A DNA stretch of 64,000 nucleotides, taken from Fistulifera solaris (taxonomy: Eukaryota; Bacillariophyta; Bacillariophyceae; Naviculales; Stauroneidaceae). The stretch spans positions 558,001 to 622,000 of the forward strand of contig AP026124.1 in NCBI GenBank assembly GCA_030295235.1, in the 5' to 3' direction. The position numbers and the translations under genes are program-made. Position 1 is the stretch's first letter; every line of letters starts with the position of its first letter. A model generated the notes under the pieces. That model made no database searches. It was not told where the DNA came from and saw only the letters and a program-made list of their open reading frames with translations. Below are positions 33,330 through 43,668 of the stretch, one piece after another.

Positions 33330-33863
33330 GACTGACACTTGCATATCTAACTAGTAATCGAGCGCACTCGACCTCCTGAAAGCATGACATATTTTGCTGC
33401 ACACGAAACGAGAAACTGCATCTAGACCGACTCGCAGTTCGTTCTCAGATGTCCCTTAAAATTTTAGAAAATCCGATACCAAAGGTTGTTGTGCCGCTAG
33501 TCGATCTTATTGAAATGGTGGTTAGTAAAGGGATATTTTAGTTCTTAGTATGAAATGATGCGTACTAAAAGGATATTTTAGTTCTTATTCGTTTTCATTA
33601 ATTTTCAAATCACGAAAATGCATCTAGATTATACTCCGAGTATACGTCATCGGCATTAGAGACTATGAAAACGACTAAGTCATAGGCCCTAGACACAAAC
33701 GACGACAGACGACAGACGAAAGTGAGGATTGGGCGGAAATTACCACCACGAAAAATAAAATGGGCACAAAACACAAAATGAATTCTGCGATCTTTTGTAG
33801 AATGTCGCACTCGTCGCACAAAATACGAATATCAATGAACAGATAACCGAGAAGAGAGCAATC
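33330..33863. other. Intergenic stretch with a short tandem repeat
   Basis: About 530 bp. It contains a 40-bp tandem duplication at 33510-33589 (listed separately). No gene is recognised. Confidence 0.5.
33510..33589. repeat. 40-bp tandem duplication
   Basis: Two adjacent units, 33510-33549 and 33550-33589, share TGAAATG and end in AAGGATATTTTAGTTCTTA with one difference in the last part. Confidence 0.75.
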
Positions 33864-35085
33864 ATGGCTGGATTAAAACGAGATTATGATGTATCTGAGC
33901 CAGACGAAGAGTTGTTTATGGATGATCTAGCTGTAGCCGCAACGTATGCGGTTGCTGCTCCGCCGGTACCCGTGTCGAACGAAGTGCTTGCCACTGACGA
34001 TCAGGACGAGATTGAACTGGAGGATTCCCTTCCTGCAGAGAATACAGAGTCTTTTGGAATAGGTACACCGGAGCTTATCGCAAAGGAGACTGCTGGTACA
34101 GGAGGTCGAGAGAATGGCGAAGACGATGACGAGTCGGATGTTGATTTAGAGGAACAATTACGGCAAATGGTGGACGAGGAAGAAGAAGCTCCAGTATCCA
34201 CAGCGACAGACAGCCGCCCTAGAACGGCACATGAGATCGACCCATACAGTTCGGGCCAGAATGAACTAGAATTTCTTTTGATGTTTCCGAAGAAGAAAGG
34301 CTGAGACTAAAGAATTTAACTTGCAATCATTTGAAAATAGCTGGAAATGTTCGGCATCTTCTGGTGTCTGAGCGGACTGTTGTGGTTCAAAGTAAACCGA
34401 ATGAAGCTGTACTCGAAGAGGGACTATACTTGTTGTTTGCACAACATCACTCGATGAGAATTGCTCCGATTCAAAGATTGTCCCCCTCGGCAGGGTGCTC
34501 GAAGTCTTTGGACCGGTTTCTCAGCCTCTATACAGTGTACGCCTTCCAGAGCCTCTACCAGTTTCAGCAACCGAAACAACGGACGCAAAAGACGCGCGCA
34601 CTGTAAAAAAGAATGATCCGTGGGCCGAAAGCGGCGATTTCACCAACCTTTTGAGACGGGACACTAACGCCTTCCCCATCTACTATGTTCCTGAAGGAGT
34701 TCGAGTAATTGATCCTGCCTTGATCATGAAAGCGAGTGGCCGAGGATCGGATGCTTCTAATTTCTATGATGAAGAAGTGACTAATCCAAATGATCTCGAT
34801 TATTCCGACGACGAGCAAGAACGCGTGGCAAAGCGTAAAGGTCGACAAAACAGACTAGGGATTGACAGCAGCGTTGGTTTTTTTGGAAGCACAAGAGATC
34901 AATATGGCGCGGCAACCGTGGACAATTACTTGGCACCTCAAGGTTTTCATCACATCTCGCAGCGTGAAAACCATATTCATTCGGCGCATAACATGCTCCC
35001 TCGATATCCTGGAGTGGCGTCGAGCAATTCAGGAGCCCAAGCACCGTCCTCTGAGCAAGAAGAATCCGACACGGTTTATTTTTGA
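33864..35085 (+). CDS. NAF1: H/ACA snoRNP assembly factor NAF1
   Basis: About 407 aa assuming one missing T at T4 34276-34279 and one missing G at 34420-34422. The N-terminus is acidic (DDDESDVDLEEQLRQMVDEE). The central beta-rich core reads LKIAGNVRHLLVSERTVVVQ and, after the second break, LGRVLEVFGPVSQPLYSVRL, which is the diagnostic Gar1/NAF1 motif. The C-terminus has GSDASNFYDEE and DLDYSDDEQERVAKRK, as in animal and yeast NAF1. NAF1 binds dyskerin/Cbf5 during nuclear assembly of H/ACA RNPs before Gar1 replaces it. The stop codon is only 16 bp from that of the converging PIG-V gene. Confidence 0.93.
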
Positions 35086-35101
35086 AGCAAGCAACTCATA
35101 A

Positions 35102-36703
35102 TCATGTCCAAGGGAGCCAATTGGGATGCAAGACGACACCGAGGATATTGTAGAATAAAAAGTATGCGATAATGGCATCTCCAAACCGTCTATCAAGAGC
35201 ACCGGCCAAAAACCAATAGAGCGCAGGACAAGAGCTGCAAATGAGACGCGTGGAAATCTGAACATGAGCTATTGTGAGCGCCAACAGCGTACTAGCTGCC
35301 AAAACCGCATAGAAACCCAAAAGATAAGGGCTCCCTTGCAAGATTTCACCTGGCGTCAAAAGTGGAGCAGTTGGACGCTGTTCGCCACCAAAAGCCTGTA
35401 GTGCATCAACGATCCACGAAATGGTTCGGTTCGACACCGATTTCCGACTATCGCTGAGAAGCGTCCAACTCGTTTTAATCCATGTATTTGAAGCAAGGGC
35501 TGACAGCAATAGAATAGGACCCGCCAGCAAAAAGTTTGGGATCTGCTTGACTTGATAGTATCGTAGAAATCCCACATTCCAATAAGTTTTCTGAACATAA
35601 CCGTACAGATTGAACCACGGCCCTTGTTCGCACCAGGTTGGTCGCACTCCTGTGAATTGCACGCAATGCATCGAGTAGCCGCGAAAATTGTGCCAACCCA
35701 TGCTTCCAAAGGCCACGAGGACAATCAGTAATAGAACGTAACAAGCAGCCAACGACCGACGTAACCAAATCCATCGTCCACGATGTCGTCGAAGAACAAG
35801 ACCCGCCCCGTACAAAAGAAGGAAACCACCATATAAGGTACTGTTGGATCGCGTAAGAGCGGCCAGCCACCAATAGCCGGTAGCTCCTAGCATCGTCCAC
35901 CAAGTAGAAGGGACCATGCCGTTTGGATTAGATACACTATTCGTCAACACCATTTGGAGAGCCCACCGGCATCCACGACAAAGCAGGGCAGCACACAGTG
36001 CCTCGCTGTAAGCTGTTCCGAAAAATACATTTGCCGGGTTGCAAACAAAGAGCAAAGCAACACGTCGCGACCATGTTTCGCAGTCACTTAAAGACAATTT
36101 AGTTTTGTCTTTGTACTTCTCTTGCATTCGATAGTATAATAGAAGAATATCCTTGGTCATAGCATACAAATCCATAGTCACCATAGAAAAGCAGATCGTA
36201 TTCAAGCAAACCGCCGAAAACACCATCAACGACGTACACGTCGAAGGCAAAAGAAAGCGAGGGACCAGATAAGTAAGAATGGCTGCGGTGACTCGAATCA
36301 TGGTAGGAAACAAGGGGAAGAAGGCATGAGCCTGTTCCGACTTTGCGAAATGATGCAAGAGACACACATCGTCTTCGTCGTCCTTGCATTCGTTCTCAAG
36401 CGATGGTTTCCTTGATAGTGGTTCGTATGCAAGATGCAGAAATCGTGCCGCGTCCCACCGAGTCAGTGGCTTTAAGAAGAAAGGATATATTTTATCTTGA
36501 AGTTGAAAAATCGGAAAGGATACTGACGTCTTGGCAATGAGAGACCATTGGCTCTCATTTCGAAAAGGTAAGGAACACGTTTCCCACTCGATCCATCTCG
36601 CGTTCGTGTGCTGGTCATATACAAATTGAGGTCCTTCCAGATGAAACTGCAAAACATCATTGCCTGGATTATGATCCGGAATTATAGCGCACGATAGACT
36701 CAT
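35102..36703 (-). CDS. PIGV: GPI mannosyltransferase 2 (PIG-V family)
   Basis: Intact frame of 533 aa from the first ATG (36703). The frame stays open upstream to 36781 from a TTG, and residues there (IFCTAITWRLIVWLA) complete the expected first membrane segment. The true start may therefore lie in another frame or exon. Diagnostic PIG-V blocks: RWDAARFLHLAYEPL, EQAHAFFPLFPTMIR, NPANVFFGTAYSEALCA, and QKTYWNVGFLRYYQVKQIPN. About eight further membrane segments. The enzyme adds the second mannose to the GPI precursor from dolichol-phosphate-mannose in the ER lumen. Confidence 0.93.
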   Translation of the reverse strand: MSLSCAIIPDHNPGNDVLQFHLEGPQFVYDQHTNARWIEWETCSLPFRNESQWSLIAKTSVSFPIFQLQDKIYPFFLKPLTRWDAARFLHLAYEPLSRKPSLENECKDDEDDVCLLHHFAKSEQAHAFFPLFPTMIRVTAAILTYLVPRFLLPSTCTSLMVFSAVCLNTICFSMVTMDLYAMTKDILLLYYRMQEKYKDKTKLSLSDCETWSRRVALLFVCNPANVFFGTAYSEALCAALLCRGCRWALQMVLTNSVSNPNGMVPSTWWTMLGATGYWWLAALTRSNSTLYGGFLLLYGAGLVLRRHRGRWIWLRRSLAACYVLLLIVLVAFGSMGWHNFRGYSMHCVQFTGVRPTWCEQGPWFNLYGYVQKTYWNVGFLRYYQVKQIPNFLLAGPILLLSALASNTWIKTSWTLLSDSRKSVSNRTISWIVDALQAFGGEQRPTAPLLTPGEILQGSPYLLGFYAVLAASTLLALTIAHVQISTRLICSSCPALYWFLAGALDRRFGDAIIAYFLFYNILGVVLHPNWLPWT

Positions 36704-37784
36704 AGCCAGCCAAACGATCAGTCGCCAGGTAATGGCCGTACAGAAAATCTTCTGGCGACTGCATTGATCCGAATAATTCAAAAAGCGCTCCGCGAGACCT
36801 TTCCTTTCGACCGCGGTCTGTGAATACTCATTTTTGTTTGGTAGGTGTTACTGTGAAAGGATTAGCATTACGTTAACGACGATCAATCTGGAAAAATGAA
36901 GATAAACCAGGTACCAGTACAAGTACTTGTACCGTTGCGCTTTTCCCTCGCATTTTTCCTTTTTGCAAAAATGTGGGGAAATTATGGTAAGGCCCCTACG
37001 TGCGGACGGGCGGAAGGACTGAAATCTTGACTCCTAATCCAGTTACCGAATGGACAATCGTAGGAGGGCTCACTCTCCTCTTAGCTTGTAGGTTGTCGAC
37101 CTCCAAGTACTCTCTTGAATATCATTCATCATTCAACATTAAATAATGTTGACAACATTAACAATCCGTGCATCAGTTCTTTGCGTCGAAAGGCGTTCAA
37201 CATTGTTACCTTGAGTGTCGATGTTTTCAGTCGAATCATTATTTTCCCAGCCAGAATCTACCCAACCTTCAATAGATCTGATGGCATGGAAAGCTTCAAA
37301 TGTCTTTCTTATCGAAGACGCAGCTCCAGTAGGATTTGCAATGCGCACTTTGAATCTTTATGAAAGACCATAGACACCGTAGCAGAATTTCTGGAATGTA
37401 CACAGAATGTCTGTATGATGAAATACAACGAATCATCCAGAATCACTGGAACGTTCATAGAAGATTTTCAGAATTTCTGGAATACACACAGAATGTCTGT
37501 GTGACCAAATACATCGTCTCATCGTCTCCAAACCTAACCAAGAACCAAGATTAGTGGAAACAAGTTTTGAACAACGGTATTAGTACCACTACTAGCAAGC
37601 TATTTTGTAGTAGTAAATACTCCGTACTTCGTATTGCACTGGTACTCCCCGTGGCCCCTTTCTCATTCTCGGAGAATAATGAATCAGTCCCCCCTTTTTC
37701 ATTTCATTGCAATGCATTTACTGTGTTGTTGATTCCTTTCATAAACACGTAATCATTCATATAACTCAACAATATTTAATCCAA
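36704..37784. other. Divergent intergenic stretch with short direct repeats
   Basis: About 1.1 kb between PIG-V and the ABC1 kinase. It has a 55-bp direct repeat near 37.4 kb (listed separately), an AACATTAAATAATGTT palindrome at 37135-37150 and a TTTGCGTCGA word near 37182. No supported gene. Confidence 0.5.
37383..37523. repeat. 55-bp direct repeat with a partial middle copy
   Basis: Copies at 37383-37437 and 37469-37523 both start CAGAATTTCTGGAAT and continue ACACAGAATGTCTGT. A degenerate third start lies at 37438-37462. Confidence 0.75.
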
Positions 37785-39399
37785 ATGAAGACTTATTTTT
37801 TAGCGGTACTGCTACTACCATGGACGAGACCTTCAACTGCGTTCGCTCCTCATCCAGTTTCCACTCGATGGTGTAAAACACGTCTTCCGGTATTCTCATC
37901 GGGCAATGGGGATGGAGCGAGGCGAAAAAAAGAAATCACTGTCAGACCGAACACCGAAAGAAGCTGTCACGTTGGTACAAGATATTTTGAAAGCTGCCCT
38001 TGAAGCGGGTCCGCGGGCTGGACCAGCTCGAACGTTGCAGGCCTATCGCGCATTCGCCACCACAACACAAGAATTCTTGCCGAAATTGCTGTCACAACCC
38101 TCAAGTATCGCATTGCCAGTGGTTTTACGGACATTCTTTGAGCGCATGGGTGCCACTTACATCAAATTAGGACAATTCATTGCGAGTAGCCCCACACTCT
38201 TCCCCAAGGAATATGTCGTCGAATTTCAGAAATGTCTCGATCAGACAGAACCTCTCCCCTGGTCCACTATTAAAGAAGTGATTGAGAAAGAACTGGGGCC
38301 CATTTCGAAGACTTTTTCCAGCATTGATCAGAAACCGCTAGCATCCGCCAGTATCGCCCAAGTTCACGTGGCGACGTTAAAATCGACCGGTGAAGAAGTC
38401 GTCATCAAAGTACAAAAGCCACGGATTGACGAGTGTCTGCAGGCCGATTTGGGTTTCTTGTACGTTTCCGCTCGTGTTCTCGAATTTTTACAACCCGATT
38501 GGGAACGCACTAGTTTGTCGGCTGTCGCAGGGGATATTCGTCAATCCATGCTGGAAGAACTCGACTTTGAGAAAGAAGCGCGCAACACGATCGAGTTTCG
38601 TAGATTTTTACAAGACAACCAGTTACTCAAACAAGCTACCGCTCCTCGTGTGTTCACCGAACTGACGACTCGCAAAGTGATGGTCATGGAGAAATTGAAT
38701 GGTGTCAGTTTGTTGGATCAAGACACGATTTCGCAAGTCGTCCAAGACCCCGAAATGGGTACTAATACAATTTTGACAGCTTTGAATATTTGGTCCATGT
38801 CAGTAACGAGTATGCCGTGGTTTCATGCCGATGTTCACGCCGGGAATCTTCTGCTGTTGGAAGACGGCCGTGTGGGTTTTATTGACTTTGGAATCGTGGG
38901 TCGCATCAGCGAGAAGGTATTCCGATCGGTGACCGAGTTGAGTGCTGCGCTGGTCGCGAATGATTCCAAAGGAATGGCTCAAGCCTTGTGCAACATGGGC
39001 GCCACGGACGAACAAGTGGATATTTTGAAATTCAGTCAAGACATTGATCGTGTACTGAAGCGACTGAATGGTGTTGAGACGCAGGTATCGGTATCCGCCA
39101 TGGCGGATGGTTCTGTCACCGGGCGAATCGATGTAGACGACACAGAAATCACAAATTTGCTTCTCGAGATTGTGGAAGTTACCGAAAACAATGGACTCAA
39201 ATTACCCCGTGAATTTGGATTGCTGGTCAAACAGAGCTTGTATTTTGATCGATATTTGAAGATCTTGGCTCCGAATGTTGACGTAATGAATGATTCACGA
39301 GTAATGATAGGGGGAAAGAGCCGCGACCTAGTCAATGGCGAGGACGGCCCTATCAATGGAGAACCAATCAACGGCAATCGAATTGTAATTGATGTTTAA
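37785..39399 (+). CDS. Plastid ABC1/UbiB-type atypical kinase
   Basis: About 537 aa if one A is removed from A7 (37925-37931). That joins the ATG frame carrying MKTYFLAVLLLPWTRPSTAF-APHP (signal peptide plus AFAP plastid motif) to the kinase frame. Hallmarks of the ABC1K/ADCK family: YIKLGQFIASSPTLFP (KxGQ), LASASIAQVHVA (the AxxxA loop), VVIKVQKP (Lys), ELDFEKEARN, FHADVHAGNLLLLEDGRVGF and IDFGIVG (DFG). ABC1 kinases regulate prenyl-lipid (tocopherol, plastoquinone) metabolism in plastoglobules or ubiquinone synthesis in mitochondria. The leader favours the plastid. Confidence 0.9.
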
Positions 39400-39507
39400 A
39401 AGGCTTGAGTGCGCGATAGGTAGAATATACCCACAAGAAGTCTGTTTTTTTAAGTTTCGGTTTTATATAAGATAGTGTTCTGCGCCACCGCAGCATGTTT
39501 AACTGAC

Positions 39508-40005
39508 CTATATACCACCTCCCGAATGTCCTCCTTCAAAGTCCTCATCTGGAGAGATACTGACCGTTAGGCCTTGTCGTTGCAACCCTAGACAAAATTG
39601 TTCCGCCTGTTTCTTCCATGTTTTTGTAATAGTAGCTTTACCGATGCCATGTGTCTGCACGCATATTTCAAAGGCAGCTTTTCTATCCAGAGTACCGATC
39701 ACCTTGGTCAAAGACCGAACGACGTAATTAAATGTGTGCACTTCGTCGTTGTGCAAAACGACTCGCCACATTTCTTCCTTTTTCTTTTGCTCCTCTGCCT
39801 TTGTCTCCGTCTTGTCGATGACTTGTACACTCTTTCCCTTCTTAGTCGAACTGCTCTTTTCGACGGACGACATGTAAATTGACGTGTCGCTTAGTCGCCG
39901 TGGCGACGTTACTGTCGAATAGGAGCGCGGAAGCACAGCAAAGCCGTGCACCGACGTCAACGACGCCGTCCAGCAAAGTAAAAGTTGAATCGTTCTTGTA
40001 AGCAT
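39508..40005 (-). CDS. clpS: Plastid ClpS, Clp protease adaptor
   Basis: Intact 165-aa frame. Residues 1-24 are a signal peptide ending VHGFAVLP, a plastid-type cleavage context. The mature part has EEMWRVVLHNDEVHTFNYVV and VQTHGIGKATITKTW, the conserved ClpS core. The H-N-D, the FNYV pair and the H-x-x-G-x-A segment form the N-degron pocket in the family. ClpS hands substrates with N-terminal degrons to the ClpC/ClpP protease. The C-terminus ends in an acidic and Gly-rich tail (DEDFEGGHSGGGI). Converges with the ABC1 kinase, 108 bp between stop codons. Confidence 0.95.
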   Translation of the reverse strand: MLTRTIQLLLCWTASLTSVHGFAVLPRSYSTVTSPRRLSDTSIYMSSVEKSSSTKKGKSVQVIDKTETKAEEQKKKEEMWRVVLHNDEVHTFNYVVRSLTKVIGTLDRKAAFEICVQTHGIGKATITKTWKKQAEQFCLGLQRQGLTVSISPDEDFEGGHSGGGI

Positions 40006-40758
40006 TGTTGATGCAATTTCTTCTTCCTATAGCTGATGAATGTATTGACGAAAGAACTAAAGCAAGTACTCTTTCTTTCTCTTACGTTGTTATGCCTTTC
40101 TTAATTATGTCTCGGTGATGATGATAACAATAAAGGTGGAAGTTGAAGACGACGAGGCAGCTTCGTTGTATTCACAAAACATCCGCGTGGAAGGTAAACA
40201 AACGCCAACCACGTCATGAACGTGACTGCATTTATTCGGTCGTGGTGAAAGGTTGCCTACACTCGGGGATATACTCAAGATGAACGATGAACGATGAACG
40301 ATTCGCGAGGATTATCGACGTAAAAAATGAGTGGTTTGCATTGCAAATGCTGCTGTAGACAAATGAAGTGTGATAAAGACAAATAACCGCATATTAATTG
40401 AGCAGAACGATTGGAGGTCAAAGAGCCTTCTGACTCTCGGAGATTTCATGATTCATGACTGAAATGAAGTCGTGTTTGTGTTCGGCTTACACTTTGGTCC
40501 TACTGTACATATGGTAGAATCTAAACCTTCCCCGAAAACATGAAAAAACGATTTCTTTTTCGATTTCGGTCGAAAAGACTATTGCGACCGAAAGGATGTG
40601 AAAGGATGAAATAGTAAAAAAAATCATCGTAGATCGGAAGGTTAGAGAAAAGAAAAGAAAAGCAACGTGATCATTCAATCATTATTGCAAAGCAAGTGCT
40701 CTTCGCTTCACGAAATCACGTTTCTTCCCTTTTCGATTCCCCCGCAATTTCTTGTGTC
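40006..40758. other. Divergent intergenic stretch
   Basis: About 750 bp between ClpS and ribokinase. One copy of the dispersed palindrome is at about 40455-40473 (ATGACTGAAATGAAGTCGTG). No gene recognised. Confidence 0.5.
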
Positions 40759-41835
40759 ATGTTCAAGGCAACTTTAAGCTCATTCCTAGTCCTATTATTT
40801 TGTCATCTTTCTTCGACAGCAATTGCGTTCACCATGAAAGCGCATGTGGCTGTGGTTGGTTCTGCCAATCAAGATCTGACCACGTATACAGCGGTTCTTC
40901 CGCAAATGGGGGAAAACCGTCACGGGGACGACCTTTGCCACCAGTTGTGGAGGCAAGGGATCGAACCAAGCGTGCGCCGCGGCTAGTTTGGGATTGACTC
41001 CAGTGACTATGATCTGTCGCATGGGCGATGATGTTTTGCGAAGGATCTATTGGCGAACTTTAAGAAGAAGGGCGTACAAGTCGATGAGGAGACGACCATT
41101 CTTCAAGGGATTTCGACGGGTGTTGCTAGTATTGTCGTAGATACAAAAACGGGAGACAACATGATTATTGTGACGCCCGGTGCGAACCACGAAATGAAAG
41201 CCCGCGATGTTGAAAGGTCGCTAAAACGTCTTGCGGAAAAGCCAGCAGCTGTTGTCGTCCAATTGGAAATTTTGAAAGAAGCCGCCTTGGCTGCTTTGAA
41301 AACTGGCAGTGAGCTGGGCGCGATTACTATATTGAATCCTGCTCCTGCACCAGAAGCTGGGGTACTTGACAGCTTTTACAAGTATACGGATATTATTATT
41401 CCCAACGAAACAGAATTAAGAAAAATTTGTGGAGTTGCAGAAGATGCCAACGACGGTTCTGGTATGGAAGAGAGTCTTGCCAAGCAGCTACTTACTGATA
41501 GTGGAGTCAAAAAAGCCGTTATTGTGACCTTGGGGGCACGAGGTGCGATGGTGGTTGCGAGGGATCAAGAAGGTGCAGACGGAATTTCTGTGTCGTATGT
41601 AAATCAACCAGATGATTTGCCCTGCAAGAACGATCCGATTGCCGATACTATCGGCGCCGGCGATGCTTTTTGTGGGGCGCTTGCTGCTTACCTTTCTTCT
41701 GGAGTCGGACTAGAAAAAGCCGCTGCAAGGGCTTGTGGCTTCGCTAGCATGTCGATTCGGCGAACAGGAGCGTCGTACCCATCTCCTGACGAAATACCCG
41801 ATTGTCTTAAAGATAAGTCAGCGGTCGATGGCTGA
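40759..41835 (+). CDS. rbsK: Ribokinase (PfkB family), probably plastid-targeted
   Basis: About 358 aa if one A is removed at A4 40913-40916 and one T added at T4 41034-41037. The two shifts cancel, so the total length stays a multiple of three. The N-terminus is a signal peptide ending TAIAF just before MKAHVAVVGSANQD, the first PfkB strand. Between the breaks the third frame gives GGKGSNQACAAASLG, the ribokinase sugar-binding motif. The C-terminus has DTIGAGDAFCGALAAYL with the catalytic Asp. Ribokinase makes ribose-5-phosphate from ribose and ATP. The second Met (MKAHV) could start a cytosolic form. Confidence 0.88.
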
Positions 41836-42440
41836 GATGTAGGCGACGGACCAATACTCCACGAGTAGCGCACCTGTAATAGAGGTGGCATAATGTGCTT
41901 TTAGAACGCTTTATAACGATAAATCAGTAGAAAGCCGTAGGTTGAATCTGACTTTAACGAACTACCCCAACTATCACCCAAGTTATTGGATTACGAGCTA
42001 CTTCTGACTGTCAATGACTTCATGGGTATCATCCAAGTTATTGGATTACCAGCTTAACACTGACTGTCAATCACTTCATGGGTAAGTAGCTGTCCACATT
42101 TGACGGATGAAGGGAGACCATCCTAGCTATACCTTACAGATAGTACGTGGAGATTGCAACGCATGCCATAATGCGCAGTGGGAGTTGCACTTCGTCTAAG
42201 TGGCTACCAACGCACCGGGTTACTTGCTGCTGTATTTTGGGAAGCACCATGTGAAAAAAATTAACGTAAAAAGTATAAACCAAGTCGAGCATGTATAATC
42301 GAAATGTGAAATTGATTAAGGCTAAATGTAAGGAGTGCGGATGTTTTTGGAGGTTCAAAATAAGGAAAGTCGGGGCTTGTTATTTCTCATCGCCATTGTA
42401 TAAAAGTTGTGGCATTGTAACGGTGGATTTGAACTTTCTT
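41836..42440. other. Intergenic stretch with a tandem repeat
   Basis: About 600 bp between two converging genes, with two tandem copies of a 56-57-bp unit at 41972-42084 (listed separately). No gene recognised. Confidence 0.5.
41972..42084. repeat. Two tandem copies of a ~56-bp unit
   Basis: Unit 1 (41972-42027) and unit 2 (42028-42084) both contain CCAAGTTATTGGATTAC and CTGACTGTCAAT(G/C)ACTTCAT, with about 85-90% identity by eye. Confidence 0.8.
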
Positions 42441-43088
42441 TTAGAGGCTCAATCCAAGGAATGCGTCTTCGGCTTCTTGTAAGAGCACTCCGGTAGACTC
42501 ATCTGGTACGCGCAAAAGAAAGTCTTTGAGTTCATGCGCCGGTGCACTATGAGAGTACACAGGAAATCGCGTTGACTTTACGCGAGTTGATAGCTTATAG
42601 GGGTGAAAATGGCGAGGATTCTGTCGAAATTGCGACCGGGGAGAAGGACATCCAGGCACAAAGCTTGTCTCGCATAGAGACAAATCATGCATTTGGGTGA
42701 AAGGGATTTCTTCATCAGACAAAGTGGAGGGGCACAGCATGTCAACAAAGTGTCCCCAAGGAGAAGGGGAATTCGGTTGAGATCCTGGTTGGTATTCTGT
42801 GCTGAACCTCCTTGGGGCGAGCTCCATTAAATCGCTCTCGTCAAAGGAGGAACTTGAAGCGAGTTCTGAAAGCTTCATACTAGAACTCCGCCGCCTCAAT
42901 CTATTCACAGAAGAATTCTGTCCCTCTGTTGTCGGTGAGTTGGGTTCACTCGACACTTGTCGAATATCCTCATCTGATACCATACGTGCTGCGGCATCAC
43001 GCGTGAGTAAATCAGTGGGGAAGTCTAGCCAACAATGAGACAGGTCTTGTTGGCGCTGGTGGCGGCGCTTCAGGCAGAGTTTGGGCAT
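42441..43088 (-). CDS. Ser-rich hypothetical protein
   Basis: Intact 215-aa frame from an ATG. No known domain is recognised. The N-terminus is basic (MPKLCLKRRHQRQQ). Ser/Pro-rich stretches follow (SSSMKLSELASSSSFDESD, GSQPNSPSPWGHFVDML) and several SP sites that could be phosphorylated. A compact, less disordered C-terminus (AHELKDFLLRVPDESTGVLL, then EAEDAFLGL) follows. There is no signal peptide or membrane segment. It reads like a diatom-specific regulatory protein, but no function is proposed. Confidence 0.6.
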   Translation of the reverse strand: MPKLCLKRRHQRQQDLSHCWLDFPTDLLTRDAAARMVSDEDIRQVSSEPNSPTTEGQNSSVNRLRRRSSSMKLSELASSSSFDESDLMELAPRRFSTEYQPGSQPNSPSPWGHFVDMLCPSTLSDEEIPFTQMHDLSLCETSFVPGCPSPRSQFRQNPRHFHPYKLSTRVKSTRFPVYSHSAPAHELKDFLLRVPDESTGVLLQEAEDAFLGLSL

Positions 43089-43185
43089 GGCGGTTTTGAT
43101 TATTTATAGTTGTTATTTATCTTTGTGGGGGTGTTGAAAGCTCCCTTCCACGAGAAGATGTCTCCTTTGTATTGCCTTGCTTTTG

Positions 43186-43668
43186 ATGTCAAGGTGTGTG
43201 TTCAACTGGTGTGATCATGGTGTGATGCGACGTGATTGCAGAACACCCACGTCAAACAAATTCACCAATGGAACGAACTGTGTCAGCAAAAGGAACAGTC
43301 GTGTCTTAAGTCATCTGGGACTTTTTGAATTAGAAGTGATCACTTGCCTCATCGTGATTATAGCGGTCTCAACATTCTCCCCGGTTAGGGATGGCCAATT
43401 TCTGAGGACACTAATATGGAGTGTACTGCAATTGCCGGAAACGCGACAAATTTATGAGGCATTGAGTACCGTGATACAGTACGTAAGCAGAAACGTCATT
43501 GACAGCGACTCGATTCTGAATAATCATCATCATCCAGATTCTTTCCCGGATTTGGAATTTGGAAGCCAAGATCCAAGATGTCAACCCATCTACAACTCGA
43601 TACATGCACGACGCACGAGACATCACATGACATCAAGAACCCAGAGTTCCTTTGGTCTCGATTCTTGA
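43186..43668 (+). CDS. Doubtful ORF with one hydrophobic segment
   Basis: A 160-codon frame from ATG 43186, head to head with the Ser-rich gene. The only feature is a hydrophobic stretch (ELEVITCLIVIIAVSTF). The rest has low coding character and many His/Arg near the end. It may be chance in a region with no other gene. Confidence 0.2.
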   Translation: MSRCVFNWCDHGVMRRDCRTPTSNKFTNGTNCVSKRNSRVLSHLGLFELEVITCLIVIIAVSTFSPVRDGQFLRTLIWSVLQLPETRQIYEALSTVIQYVSRNVIDSDSILNNHHHPDSFPDLEFGSQDPRCQPIYNSIHARRTRHHMTSRTQSSFGLDS

